A stretch of 64,000 bases of DNA from Sinohyriopsis cumingii (GCA_028554795.2 CM068831.1:33921144-33985143), one strand, 5' to 3'; positions 34,513 to 47,669 are shown, numbered from the stretch's first letter. Numbers and translations: made by a program. Notes: a model not told the origin generated them from the letters alone.

Positions 34513-34819
34513 GCTGTCCCACTAGCATAATTCAATAATATGCTCACACTATATCGTATCTCCTAATTAAGTCAGGGGTTATAGAGGCAATTAATTATTG
34601 GTATTAAACCTTCGGGAATATATATATATTTGTGCAGCTTAAAATTATCTACTCTCTCTATTTGATAATTTCTCATTCTATCTAACAATTCACATTATTT
34701 ACAATATTTACTTTTTTCAATTAAGTAGAAAAAGTAGTGAACACAAAGAATAATCTGATCCACATATAAGTCATTACCATAAATTTGACTCCCTCATATT
34801 GTCTAGACTTACTAGATCT

Positions 34820-35046
34820 AGGGTCCCCGAGTAGCCGAGTGGTCTAAAGCGCTCTCCGTTACGGATCACTGTCATCTCACCTCTGTCTGCGTTGGTACGT
34901 GGGAAAGCCTGCCGGTAGCTTCTCGTTGGTTGGTGGTTCTTCCCTGGGTTTTCCAGGGTTCTTCCTCCACCAGTTATACTGGCCGCCATGTATAGGCTAT
35001 CTTGTGCTGAAAAATGGCGTTAAACCCTAGAACACCAACAACAACA
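34820..35046 (+). mobile_element. tRNA-derived SINE with intact target-site duplication
   Basis: Same family as 10535-10797, with part of the tRNA-like B-box region lost. Perfect 13-bp repeats acttactagatct flank it at 34807-34819 and 35047-35059, so it inserted here as a unit, between Polinton and I-like LINE sequence. Confidence 0.88.
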
Positions 35047-38000
35047 ACTTACTAGATCTCAAGTTAAGATGAATACCAATAGATATGCAGTTAGAAAAAC
35101 GAACAATTTGTTAAACAAAAATCAGCAAACTGAATAGCTCAGTTGGGATCAACTCAGTAAACCCAAACACGTCTGGCAAGATTGCCAAGATTGGAGAGAA
35201 TATCGAAAGCATAGACATCAGTAACAGGTCCATTTCGAACGTTGGACCGGACAGTCCCCTCAACTTACATGCCAATATCGGGCATTTTACATCCAGCCCA
35301 ACTTCAAGCTTAGTTATTCCGTGCCCGTTGGATGTTATCTCACACATCTTGGGCGACAACCTCTTAACACTCAACACAGGAACCGCAATAATGGAAAACT
35401 GACCTATGGAATAGGGCGAAATGACCGTACTGTCCCAAATGCCCTTGCCAATGATATTAAGCCCGATATTGACCTATCGCCGACAACTCTGCCTTTCCCG
35501 ACTGGCCTGGAAGTGCTACACCTTTCTCCAAGCAAGAGAAATAGAATAAAGAATGGATTCGACTACAATACCATGGCAAACGCGACAGGATAGCCAAAAG
35601 AAACAGGAGAGGGCACGGCGCTCCTTGATTTGTAGGGGCTACCAGACTTGTAGGAAATGTTGCTGAACTTCCCTATAAATGCACCTGACCCCAGAACGCT
35701 CCTCCCACGCCGTTGAACCTTCCACACCTACACCCTACTCAACAACCAACCCACAACTGCCAGAATTACCACAGCTATCATCACCTACCGTTCCATCCAA
35801 CTAAGTGTTTTTCTACATTGCCACCTTCACCAACCCAACGACATTTTCCTAACCACAAATGTCAACAGGACAACCTAATGACAGATGCTCCAAAACTCAC
35901 TACCACCAGAAACAAGAGTAAGAACACCAAACCGGGTCAATTGGCTCAAACCCCACTATTGCCACAAGGCAAAAATAAAAAGGAACTGACCAATCCAAAT
36001 AAATCAAAGACCCCGAATCACAAAAAGGCAAAAGAGGTCTTACACTCCAGCCAAACTCCAGGCCTTCCATGGAAACAAATACATTAGCCCTAGCTGACCC
36101 AAATATCTACGACTCATTACCGTCAGAAGAAGACTATTTCCACATGTCATCATCGGAGAAGAGAAGAGCAAAATAACCAGAAGATGTTTTGAATTCAACA
36201 AAAAGATAAAACCCCAATTAACGTAATATCCAAGGCCACAAATACAACTAAAGCAACTATTAAGACTACAACAATAGAAAACAATCAAGACCCCGATCAA
36301 AGCAACAAAGTAGATAACGGCAACCTCTGAAACATCAGCAGGTAACGCCAAGGAAAGGACTAAACAACAAACAACAATGGGAAACAAACCGGCAAAAACT
36401 CAATACCATAGTATCAATCTTACCCTATTCATTGCCAGCACCAGCTCCAATCAACTCAGTATAAACTCTATTAATGTGGCATCTATACTAATTAACTGGA
36501 CTCCTTGAAATCATCCGACCAAGATCAAAGTATATCATAGTCAGAGGCAGCACCTCAAAGCAAGTGCTAAATATATGGAGATTAAAAAATAAGCCAAACC
36601 AAATTCAACATAACAAGACATAAAGCACTTTCCAAAAACACCCCACGCAAAATACAGCAGGTCCAAACAATGGATAAGATAAAGGTGGAAACCCCAGATG
36701 TCGTCCAAAGAAACCAATACTCAACAAACACGGATGATTGGACCCAAATCAACTACAACATACAAAAAGGTCATTAAACTACATCCAATTTTGAATCACC
36801 TAAGTAACAACGACATAGCCTAAAAACTAATAAACCAGTGAGCTTTAAGGTTTAAGTCGAGCCAAGGACAACAGACCAACATCATCCTACTAGATTTCTA
36901 TCCAATTCCACCACTTCTCGTCTACTTTGATGGCCATTCATACCAGCTACTAGAATTCAATAGCAAACCACGCTTCTGCAGTCATTGCAAGTCATGCGGA
37001 CACCAAGGCAGCAGCTGCAAAAACAAACAAAGATACGACACCTGGGGCGGAAATCACAGCAGCAAATGTATATATCTAGGACAAATATGTGCCAACTGCA
37101 ACGGCCACCACCATCCTATCTCCAAAGATTACCATTATACCAGAAGAGAAAAGGAAATCATACAAGTAATGAAAGAGCAAACAATGCCCTATGCAATTGC
37201 CAAATCAACTCTCCTATCGAAACGCCCCGTGCAGGAAAAAGAACAAAACTCACAAACACCTGCTATAACTGTAACAAGCACAAACCAAACCCCAAACCCG
37301 TCCCTACCCTTCCCGCTCTAATCCGAAAAATCAGCTGACAACAGGAACCACGCTCTTGCCCTCTAGCACCAATAAAAGACAGGGGATCTTAAACCAAAAC
37401 AAGTAATTAAATATATTAATACTATCACCAAACCAACCAAATCAGATATATCGACCATCGTTCAGTGGGTTCGAAACCAAGCAAAAACTGAAATTGCAGA
37501 CCCACCACTACCAAGGAATGCAAGTAGCAAAGGTGAAGGCAATGCAGGTAACACAAGTGCGCCTCCATATGAGGCATTCTCACATGCCACCATTATCCAC
37601 TACTTAAAGGACCTCATGGTGGGGATCACGATCACTAACATCTCTCACAATTAGCACATACCTTGTATCCCATTCTTCAGATTATTATCTAATTTATTGG
37701 AAAGACACCTTTAAACCAAACACTGATTTGGCCCAACAGTTTACTACCATAATTAATTATAACAACATAAATGGATACAATTTGCACACCTGGATTAGCA
37801 TATATGTCTAACTGGGAAGTAGATAGAGATACCTCGTTGGGCAGCGACCATTTCCCCATTATTATCATGATTAAGTTTACCAATCATGTTGCCACTGGAC
37901 AAAGCCAATCGCCTTTCATTCAATACCTTGCTCACCAGAGTAACTATAGCCAGCCTACGGGACGACGACATTAACAAAATTAATAAAAAAATATCATTGA

Positions 38001-38970
38001 AACGATCAATGCAGCCGCCTTTCAAAGTACTCCCACTACTGGAACCAAAAACAACGCTAATGCTGAACAACCAATCCCGTACTGGAACGACGACTGCAAA
38101 AATATAATCAAGGAAAAACAGAAGGCCCTAAATAAATTTCGCCAGACAGTTCTCTCGACCGATTATACAAACTATGAAATAAAAGTAAAACAAAAAATGA
38201 ATAACATTAAAAAAGCAAAGGAAATATCTTGGCAAAAATATCGCTCTACCCTTGAAATTAACGAATGCAACTCAAAACTAGTTTGGAATAAACTAAAAGC
38301 AATGCGAGGTGTAAATTGTAGCTGTATTCCAGACATCAAGGGTGCAATAGCTGATAAAGGTAAAGCAGAACAAGTAGCAATGCACTTAGCTGGAATAAGT
38401 AAAAATGACAATCATACAGCTAAATTCCAAGCACATAGACAAACAATAGAGTATAAATATCCATACCTACTTACTGACCTAGATCAGAGGATTTCTCCAT
38501 TAAACGAGCCCATTTAGCCTGGACGAATGGAAAACAGCACTTTTAGACATAAGAAAACCACCTCCCCAGGGCAAGATAACCTAGGATACGAAATGTATAA
38601 GAAAATACCACCCAATATGGAAGAAATCATACTAGATTTGGGTAATCAGTCATGGCAGACAGGACAAATACTCCACAAATGGAAACATACTAAAGTCATC
38701 CGATCCGTAAAGCTGGCAAGGACCCCACATAAATATCCTCATACAGACCGATCTCCCTTATTGATACCATATGCAAGGTGATGGAGACGATGATAAACAA
38801 CAGACTCAAACATCACCTTGAAAGTAACAATCTTCTCTTACAAAACCAAAGTGGCTTCCGCAATGAAAGATCCACCTTAGATCAACTAATAAGGCTCTAG
38901 TCTCGTATCAAACTAGCTTTTAATGCTAAAAGAAAATGCGATAGACACCTCATAGCTAGTTTCTTAGAAG

Positions 38971-39324
38971 TTGAGAAAGCCTTATTTTTTGTTTAGGCTG
39001 ACGGTATCATTGCCAAATTGGATTAAAACCTTTTCAAAAGACAGAGACATCAGAAGCAGAATAGGATCGCCTTATTCAGACACCCTATTCAACATCATGA
39101 TAAATGATTTAGGTCGCTCTTTCGATCTCAGCAAAATAGAATTATCAACATTTGCTGACGACAGCGGCTTATGGAAAGCGGACAACCCACGCAACCAAAA
39201 ACTATTAACAAAACTGCAAGTCAGCTTAACTAACATGGCAAATGGGCCGACAAATGGGGGTTCAAACTATAAAAAAGAAAAACAACAGGAATACTATTCT
39301 CAACCTATAAGAGATACAGTATAA
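38971..39324 (+). pseudogene. LINE reverse transcriptase palm fragment
   Basis: Open fragment holding STFADDSGLW (catalytic Asp-Asp), with SPYSDTLFNIMINDLGRSF upstream. Flanking RT blocks lie in other frames. Confidence 0.75.
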
Positions 39325-39970
39325 AGCCTCTAACCCTACATATTCAAAGCGAACCAATCAAATTTGAAAGTGTGGCTAAATTTGTATGCATGCATTGCGA
39401 CCAACATCTCCCATGGAACCATCACATCACCGAATTAATACGGAAATGTAGCGGAGACCATAATTTTCTGCTCACAATGGGGTGCTGACCAAGATATATT
39501 GGTAACACTCCACAGGGCCTTAATTCTATCCAAAATGGATTATTGATGCCAGATCTATGCATCTGCCAAACCATCAGTACTCAAACGCCTCGAAATAATC
39601 CAAGCAAAAGCTTTGAGAATATGCTCAGGCGCACTCAGAAATACCACTAAAGAAGAACTACAAATCCTAACAGGCAAAACACCTCTAACACTAAGGAGAG
39701 AAGAATTGATATTACGATATGCAGCCAGAATTTCAATACAAAATCAGAACCACACAACAATGAACATCACTAACAAATGTAACATCCCATTTAGCAGGAG
39801 ACTCGTCCCCTTCCAAGCATTTGGGGAAATGATACACACATTATGTAGAGAACTACAACTCGACTGCCTTCATGCAGAAATAATACGATATCCAGATCCT
39901 ACCCCATGGTCAAGGAAAAAACCAAACAATCAACACCCTTGAAACAACCTTCGGATCCAAAGAACATCCA

Positions 39971-40177
39971 TTGGAAATAAGATCAAAGGTCCTTACTATA
40001 TTAGACAACTCTTATAAAGACTTTGTCAAAATATACACAGACGGGTCCAAATCAAATAACCCAGACAGAACTGCTGCAGCACTCACTATACTGGAACTAA
40101 AAACGAATAAGGGAGCCGACTCTCAGACAAATGCTCAATATACACATCAGAATTCTGGGCTATATTCGAAGCAGTAA
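39971..40177 (+). pseudogene. LINE RNase H fragment
   Basis: KIYTDGSKSNNPDRTAAAL carries the first catalytic Asp (YTDGSK) of RNase H; downstream parts (about 40,140-40,400) are shifted in frame. Confidence 0.7.
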
Positions 40178-41654
40178 AAATAGCATATCAACAGAAAATT
40201 CAGAAAATATTAATACTAAACGATTCACTTAGTGTACTTAAAACACTGGAAACAGGCAACTCAAAGGGGAGTGAAAACCTCTTTAAAGAAACCTAACTGC
40301 GAATTAACAACATGGAAAAACAAGGCAAATTGTAGAATTAATTTGGATTCTATCACATACAAATATCCCAGGCAACGAGAAGGCCGATCAAGCAGCAAAG
40401 GACACATTGAGGGAACTTGAAACAGCCCACATCGATTACAGCATCCCAGAATTGTACAGCATGATAACCACAAAAGTTGTCTCTAAATGGCAAACACGAG
40501 ATAAATGCATGAAGAAGGACAAATGCTGAACTCGATTAATAATAAAAACAGTGAGTCGCAATACCAAAGCAACGAAAACCATTATCAAGGAACATCAACG
40601 GATCATTAACTGAATCAGTACTGGAAAAACCTTACTTGCAAGCAGTATGGGGAAATATGTCCTAGCTAATTGTGGGTTTGGATCAAAGTGCCCCAACTGC
40701 GTTGATGATGAAGATCTCCGGGATGCTTTCAATATTTGTCTGAATAATGACGAACAAAGGAAAATATTGGTCAATAGACTAATAAAAATTAATTCGTCAT
40801 ATACCTACCCAGAACTTATTTAGCAAACTAACCCAAAAACCAATCAAACAATTCATGCTATGTTAATTTTCCTTAAAGAAATTGACAAAATCACTAAATT
40901 ATAAACCAACCAAATCCATATACTCACACCGACCGGACACCTAGGGTGATTGCATAAGTAATATATTCTAAGGCATAATTATAGAAATAGGACAAATTAA
41001 TAAACATCCATACATCATTAGACTGAACGCTAACGGACATTCCTCTTAGTGTGGCTGGGTGAGAAAGTGAGGGCGGAAATGACATACGGTTGACAGACCA
41101 AGTAGGGGCGAGTACCGCCAGTGCGCGGGTTGATGCTACACTTGCACCTATCACCCACTTCGGCGCCATGAGCTGTCCAAATGTATAGTCTATTAAGCAA
41201 TGCAACAAGTAATCGTTAATTAGGGAACCATATTACATACTAACATATATCTTTTATCATTGCTTAAGACACGATGAATCGACATAAAATATACTAATTA
41301 TGACTGGCCAACAAAGTTAAAAATTATAATGTGGCTTAAATTCCAGCCATAATGGCCCGCTGCACAATGCAAGACATATTGAATTTAATATTGTTCTTTT
41401 GTAAAGTGGGAGTTAAATTAATTAAAAAACGGAGAGTAAACGATGATAAAGTGCTGGAAGAAGATGTGAAAACGATTACAGATACTGGGCTAAAGAGGGA
41501 TTCGAAGAAATAAACAGAAGGATAAAAGAGGACTTTGAAGAAATGACCCAGCACTGACTGGATACCAGAAGATGAAAAGAAGAAGACGAAAGGAATCATT
41601 GAGAAAGTGAGGCGATGGTGTAAGAAGTGGAGAAAATAGAAGAGCATACCCAAA

Positions 41655-41670
41655 GGCCCTTTTCGGGGCT
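41655..41670 (+). other. Histone-type 3' stem-loop, orphan
   Basis: caaa, then ggcccttttcggggct, then actca matches the layout of the replication-dependent histone mRNA 3' end: a 6-bp stem (two pairs are G-U), a 4-nt loop, and flanking A-rich sequence. No histone coding frame was recognised in the preceding 700 bp, so this is either a relic or coincidence. Confidence 0.35.
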
Positions 41671-41841
41671 ACTCATAGACCTTGAAATGATTTGCTTTCT
41701 TGGCTAAATTTTTTAGTAGGTTGTATAGTTGTTTGTGTGATAGATTAATGTTTATCCATCTATGTCTGTATAATGTATGTGTTATATATGTCTTTGTTTA
41801 CCCACACGGCTTATAGGACCTATACAAACTCATTCCATTCC

Positions 41842-42075
41842 CTTGTCCGTTAACAGGCTCAACATTTTGTCCATAAAATTCTTGTCCGTAGACAGGCCCA
41901 GGTAGTGCTGAAAAGGCTTGTGCGTATACAGGCCCAAGGAGTTTTGTAATGGTAATTCCTATTTTCCGTAGACAGGCCCAATCCATTGTCCCTATACATT
42001 CCTATGTTAAATTCCCCTTGTCCATACAGTTCCCCACGACGTTTTTGACTGGATCTTCCATTGTCCGTAGGGTGC
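41842..42075. repeat. Minisatellite-like array of ttgtccgtagacaggccca
   Basis: Five to six diverged copies of a ~20-bp core, at about 41,842, 41,881, 41,917, 41,972, 42,017 and 42,060, spaced 36-55 bp. The best copies keep an internal self-complementary gtc...gac. Confidence 0.6.
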
Positions 42076-42289
42076 TCCACTATACTAATAATATAATTAA
42101 TTATACAAGTAATTACAGAATGAACAATCACAAACTCAGCAGTAAGTTTACAAAAGGAAATATCAAATATCAAACACAGAATACCCTTGGTAACAAAGCA
42201 GTACGATGCAAATACAGCATGTACAAAAATGTATACTATTCGGCAATTATGAAAAGTCACGTTCTCATTTTACACACTTGAAATATTGA

Positions 42290-42475
42290 TGGTTTGGTGC
42301 TTTACGGCACATAAACACAAATGGGTAATTTAGTGTGAAAGAAATGGAAGTGCCTTACCAAAGGATACACCATGGTACCGACCCAATTTAGTCCGATTCA
42401 AGGATTCGTACCCGCACACTTTCCGGTCCCCAATCCATTACGCGAACAACTGAGCCACCATGCCTTCTCTGAAGA
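42290..42475 (-). mobile_element. tRNA-derived SINE fragment (third family)
   Basis: The minus strand reads GGCATGGTGGCTCAGTTGTT with a B-box-like GGTACGAATCC, then an unrelated body ending near gtgctttacggcac. The body shows it is a SINE and not a tRNA gene. Confidence 0.6.
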
Positions 42476-42528
42476 TGTAAGAAGACTGTGAAGAGGAACA
42501 AAATCCACTAGCTTAAAACGTTATTCTC

Positions 42529-42557
42529 AGAGAGAGAGAGAGAGTGAGAGAGAGAGA
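42529..42557. repeat. (GA)n microsatellite
   Basis: Short GA run with one interruption. Confidence 0.9.
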
Positions 42558-43199
42558 CCATGACCACTTTTGTGGATTTATTTCTGAACATTTCCGAATT
42601 TAAGTCAATATATTAGATTTGCCACTGTTTATCAGATACGTCTTCAAATTCGTAATCGGCGCGCCTGTTTATGCCTTTCCTCTATACCTGTGTGCCTGTT
42701 ATGTTTTACTTACGTTCATTTTATGCAACATTTCGTATTTTAGTTTATTTTAATTTTTGGGGGAGTTTTCAATACAGACTATCGTCAGTTGCACATACCT
42801 AATAGAACGAGAGAATAAAGGAATATATAAATCACTTAACGTTAAAGTATTCGTCATAAGCACTGAAAGAATGTGCATGAATGTGGATAAATACACCGCT
42901 CGTGACTTACGTAATTCGCATGTTTATCAGCTCTCTTATGTAACGTGTTTAGGTTTGAATAAACAGTAGCAAAAGAATGTGTTTATAACTGAAGACTCAA
43001 GGTTAAACTATTTTCTGGAAAAAATTAAAGTTCCTAGTAAACAAAACAACATTTTAATGAAATTAACAATAAAATGTTTTGAAAACTTACAACAATTAAA
43101 TTCAATCAAATATAAATTAAATCAAATATATATAACACTTCCTCCAATATTGAAAAAGCTTTCTCTTTACCATAGATTAACAATATATGATGTTAAAAA

Positions 43200-44280
43200 G
43201 ACCTCTTAAATTACACAGTGTACAGGAAATAATACATTGTTATAGACGGGAAAGTACGTCTGCTATTAAATTATCTATACCCTTGATGAACCTGATTTCA
43301 ATATCATATTCCTGTTAAAACAAACTCCACCTTGGTAGTCGTTGATCTTTATGTTTCATTTTGCCGATGAAACTAAGGGGGTTGTGGTCACTAAACACAA
43401 TAATCAAGAAGTAGCTAAACTAATGTAAATTTCAAAATGTTGTAATGCCAATATCAAAGCCAAACATTCCTTCTCGATTGTTGAATAATTTCGTTGGTGC
43501 TTATTTAATGTCTTAGAAAAAAATACAAATTGGATGATCAACACCATTTTCGATTACTTGAATCAAAACTGCTCGTACCCAAACATCATTTGCATCAACA
43601 GAGAGTTTAAATGATTGGCTGAAATTTGGAGCTGTAAGAACTGGTTTATGGGACAGACTAAGTATTTTCTGTCTGTAAGGTTTTGAAACTACAATTTGAT
43701 AGTTTAATGACCAGCCATCACCTGCAGGTACATCGGGAGGTCTCCATTGTCTCATAAGAATTCCATTTTTAATGAAACAACAGACAGGAACTTCAGTGGT
43801 TTCAGTTTCACTAATGGCTCTTTGAAACAAACAGGAGATCTCAGAATATTTTTCCAGTTTCACGACGAGTGATTGTCGTTTGTCACGCTGATTAGAATAA
43901 CGAAAATGTGCAGTTAAAAGAGGATCACTGTGGTCAATATTTTTGTATTGATAAAAAAAATGAATAAACCTCAGCAAAAGCTTGACCCATACATTTCTCA
44001 GCTAAAGAAATGATCATCAACATCATTCTCAAGAGCTTTATTTGCTATAACTCTGATAACTGCACAAGCTTGGAATAAATCAGGAAATTCTTTTTCAATT
44101 GGATCGACTTTCTGATCCAAGTAAGGCTTATCAGTTGCAAATGGATTAAACACAACCTTGTCTCCAGATAGGTCGTTGTTTTGTAATAAATGAATGCCCT
44201 CAACGGGTAAATTATACACTGCTCCGAATGTCACTAGTCCTGTGACTAAGTCTTATGGTAGATAACACAATGGAGAGGAA
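43200..44280 (-). mobile_element. Ty3/Gypsy retrotransposon pol fragment with internal deletion
   Basis: On the minus strand, 44,234-43,998 resembles the linker after the retropepsin (LLQNNDLSGDKVVFNPFATD). The segment 43,977-43,513 continues with VPVCCFIKNGILMRQWRPPD and YRQKILSLSHKPVLTAPNF, then FKLSVDANDVW, the RNase H-like start after Ty3 reverse transcriptase. RNase H continues in shifted frames to about 43,250. The whole reverse-transcriptase palm is missing between these two blocks. No LTRs or integrase core were found. Confidence 0.7.
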
Positions 44281-44866
44281 CATTAACAAAACCGAACTAT
44301 ACTCCCTGAATAAGAAGACTCTCATTAGAAGAAGACTTCTCAGATAAAGGCAAAGTACATGACAACAAAAGACTCTGAGATGCGCCTGTGTCCCTTAAAA
44401 TTTTAATAGGAATAGATGCAATTTACAATTTATATTAAACCGCCGAGTTAACTACACATGTTGCAGATGAGATAATTAGAGAGAGAGAGACACATATATA
44501 GCATTCCATTCATATTATGAACTATCATTTGACCACTTTCGGGCAGTGAAAGGGCTAAATATTTTTTCAGATATGCGTCTTTTAATTTATGTAAACATTT
44601 ATCGTAATTTTGTAAGCGATAATGTATTTTTGCTTACATTATACTTTATCAAGGAATCAGAAGTCATTCTACGGCACTGATTATTCAATAAACTCAGAAT
44701 TTATCCAAACTGTTATTTAAAAGATATGAATAATAAAAGCATTACGTCAAGACAATAGTATGTGCCACTTTAATAACCAAGTCCGAACGAAGCACGTAGT
44801 TGAAAGCAAATAGTAGATGTGTATCCATTCGACCTGTTTTTCTGCGACCTATCTACGCGTGCCACC

Positions 44867-44973
44867 TTTAACCTATGGAATTAACTCATGTATTTGGAAG
44901 ACGTTTTACCAAGAGATACACAATACTTAGACAAAGTGTCGTCCAAATAGATGAGTTAATTCCAGAGGTTAAA
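44867..44973. repeat. Long inverted repeat (hairpin)
   Basis: Arms of about 36 bp, 44,867-44,902 and 44,938-44,973, pair with few mismatches (core ggaattaactcat against atgagttaattcc) around a 35-nt loop. Confidence 0.75.
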
Positions 44974-44979
44974 GCTTTT

Positions 44980-47640
44980 AAAGGCACATCAAAATGTAAA
45001 AGTTTGCCTCATACTTAGGCTTTCAAGTAAAATATCTTACTCAGAGACGACAATAATATTTTAGAAACATTACATCAAGCTGTGTGTATATGCAAGATTG
45101 TACTTGAACAACATAAAGCGACACATCATGGAATCGAATATTTGAAGGCTTAGATTAAGACGAGGATCCACAATTTGTTCAAAACACCTAGTAAATGGTG
45201 GGCTTGGGAAGTGTTTCTTAAAATCAGTGTAGCTTCATGTCGTTAACAATTTGGCATTTCATCCGTTCCTAATGTATTCCTTTTTCTTTCTAGCTTGCAG
45301 GGAGAAATTGTGATTACTTTAAGTTCGTTTATGTGTACATTCATGTCATTGTAGTAGTCTGTTTGGTTTTTCAGCCATATATTGATTACATCATGTTTCT
45401 AAAAGTAATGTTACAGTTGCCGTTATACGCTATAAATGTACATATACTCTTTCTGTTTTTTTACGGGGGGAGGGGGGCTTGAAACATCATTTCCTTGATC
45501 AGCATTGTTGTTTTCTGATCAATATTATGGAGGCATTAATATGGAGGCATATGTATCATATTTATATGACAACGTAAGGAATATTTAGCCATAATATCAA
45601 TGAGATCTTTTTCACAATGTATGCAATATAGAAGTTCTCTCATCTTTTTGTCTGACACTGGGGCCTAATTCGGAAGTCGCCACTGACTGAACATAGAGAT
45701 ATCACATTGATTTTATAGGAATTTAAAGGTTCGTCATCAGGAGAGGCTAAAAGCAAAATAGACCTAATTAAATTCCTTTATCAATTTGCGAAGCCACTCA
45801 GCTTTTGAAAGCAAACTAGAAAGAATGATGTACAGTGTCATGCAAGGTTAAAATTTTCGCTTCATTTAGTTAATTGAGCTTATGCGCTACAACTCCAACA
45901 GACGCTTTATATGCAAACAACTCAGTTAGGGACCAGGGGCCAGTTTGTATGTACAAATTTAATGACGCATTCAGCGACCTAGTATAAAAAAACACATAAA
46001 AACTCAAATACAAAAGTAAATCCAAATAGGTCCGTATTTTTAGATACCTATATTAAAATAATGCATGTGAATATTCTCCAGAAAAGTCAATGGCAGTTTA
46101 TAGCAGAAGAAGTTTATGTACCCCAACCTCAAATTTTTACCTTCCATTTTCATGTCCGAAGGTCATTTTTGACACCATTCGATGCTCACAGTGCAACCAC
46201 AAGCCCTTTTCCTAGATGACGTTCCTGTAAACAGTGTGTACTAAACAGGATGATGCAATTGAAAATAGTTGTCATCCAAGCCGTTTTTTTTAGATATTCT
46301 ACTTGCCCCAGACGCATGTGTTTACTGCTATGGGAGGTTAGCTCTTCCTAGTATTTCACTATCAACATACTGCAGAGTAACTATGGAAGGTGTACATGCC
46401 TGACATCAGTTTTAAGAACAACACAAACCCGAAACACCTAGTTCACATATATATCCATATCTTTAAATAGTAAATAATAATGCCTGAAAAAGTCACACCA
46501 TAGCCTTACGTTAAGAAATTTGCCAGGGGCCAGTTTGCGAAGCTGGACTCTGCCACCTTACATAGACATTGACTAAACGTGTACCGTATGTACTCTATTA
46601 TAAGTTAAATCAAACTGCAAACTGCATAGTCCCTGATATATAGTCGCATTGTCAGATCTGAGTCCATGGTGTTTCTTAGGGGAATTTATAGAACAGACAC
46701 ATACAATCTGATCTGTCGGTGCCGTATATCAGGGTCGGTGTTATTTGCAATTGGATTCGATTTATGAGTGAGTACATACGGGATTCTTGGCAATGATATA
46801 TGGTGTCCCTGGTAAGACTGTATTCGAATCGCTAAATGTACTGGAAATATCTACCAACCATTTTCTTGCCACATTTGCTGCACGAGTAAGTTATACATTT
46901 TATTTGTAATTTATTTTACAATAAAGAGAAAAGGACTCAGAACTGCAATTCTCTTTCAATTTTCCGAGAACAATGGCTGCAGTTTACAGAGTCCGTTGTT
47001 TAAACATGGAAAGCTATGGAGAAATTATAATCCATTATTGTATATAGGTTAAATGAGCTTTGATTTTTGAATCGTTTACAGTGTATATTTCAATGAATAT
47101 TAATCAAAGGTGTCCAATATGCTGAAGATAGAAGCAAACAAATCCAGCTTTTGAGTGTTGAACAAAAACAGCCAGTCTTCGTGTAATTAAATTTAGATAG
47201 ATAAGTAACTTCTGAGTCTTTTACATGGATTGTCGTTTTGCTACAACACCTGTCTTGAATCATAATTCTGCACAAAGTTAAAATATTTGGACATATAATC
47301 TCTTTATCAGCATGTTCTTTGTTATTTAGCTCAAAGGTAATAATTTGTTGAAGAAATTACTTTAATAAAATAATTCTGGAATCAAATTGGTTGAAAATGA
47401 ACAGTTAAGTAGCATTTTTGTTTTCAAATTCATAAAACATATTAGTCTACGTCGTTGTAATAGGATGATGGGGTTTTTACGGTCATTTGGATATAACAGT
47501 AGTGTATCAAACATAGGCTCTTTTGTTACTCACTATACAATACATTTGGGTTTATTTTATCTTTCGAATACATTAATGGGCATCATAGATGCAACAGCTA
47601 ATGCCTTATTTCACAGCTGCCCAATATAAAGTTATTTTAC
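44980..47640. other. No gene recognised
   Basis: AT-rich sequence. The short phrase aggggccagtttg occurs twice (about 45,938 and 46,526) but without a complete repeat around it. Confidence 0.5.
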
Positions 47641-47669
47641 ACTGAATAGCACAATATGGGATTTTATTG

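Larger units (their letters stand above)
27475..34530 (+). mobile_element. Degenerate Polinton/Maverick element
   Basis: Plus-strand gene remnants occur in an order known from Polintons: chromodomain-type integrase (about 28.3-29.4 kb), penton-like minor capsid (29.7-30.5), a short basic core-like protein (30.57-31.0), double jelly-roll major capsid (31.0-32.3) and adenain-like cysteine protease (32.7-33.2). Every one is broken by stops or shifts. DNA polymerase B and the packaging ATPase were not seen, so the copy is internally deleted or truncated. Terminal inverted repeats and the usual 6-bp target duplication could not be placed by eye, so both ends are approximate. Confidence 0.8.
35060..40915 (+). 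mobile_element. Decayed I/R1-like LINE with RNase H
   Basis: In order on the plus strand: an ORF1 remnant (35.3-37.3 kb) with Cys/His knuckles around 36,971-37,120 (CSHCKSCGHQGSSC and CANCNGHHHP); endonuclease end SLGSDHFPIII near 37,835; a basic segment at 38,197-38,517; reverse transcriptase with STFADDSGLW near 39,150; LQAKALRICSGALRNTTKEE (about 39,600); and RNase H with KIYTDGSK near 40,025. Many stops and frameshifts interrupt it. RNase H after RT points to the I/R1 group. Plus-strand composition is A- and C-rich. Confidence 0.85.

Noticed and set aside
35111-35377. Hydrophobic minus-strand frame at 35.1-35.4 kb.
   Set aside because: Antisense to ORF1 of the I-like LINE.
41336-41653. 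105-codon minus-strand frame.
   Set aside because: Low-complexity Phe/Ser composition from a purine-rich plus strand; no motif.
42385-42475. Possible minus-strand tRNA gene.
   Set aside because: No clover-leaf closing stem, and the sequence continues into a SINE body.
45938-46540. Two occurrences of aggggccagtttg as transposon ends.
   Set aside because: Same orientation, about 590 bp apart, with no matching inverted end or target duplication.
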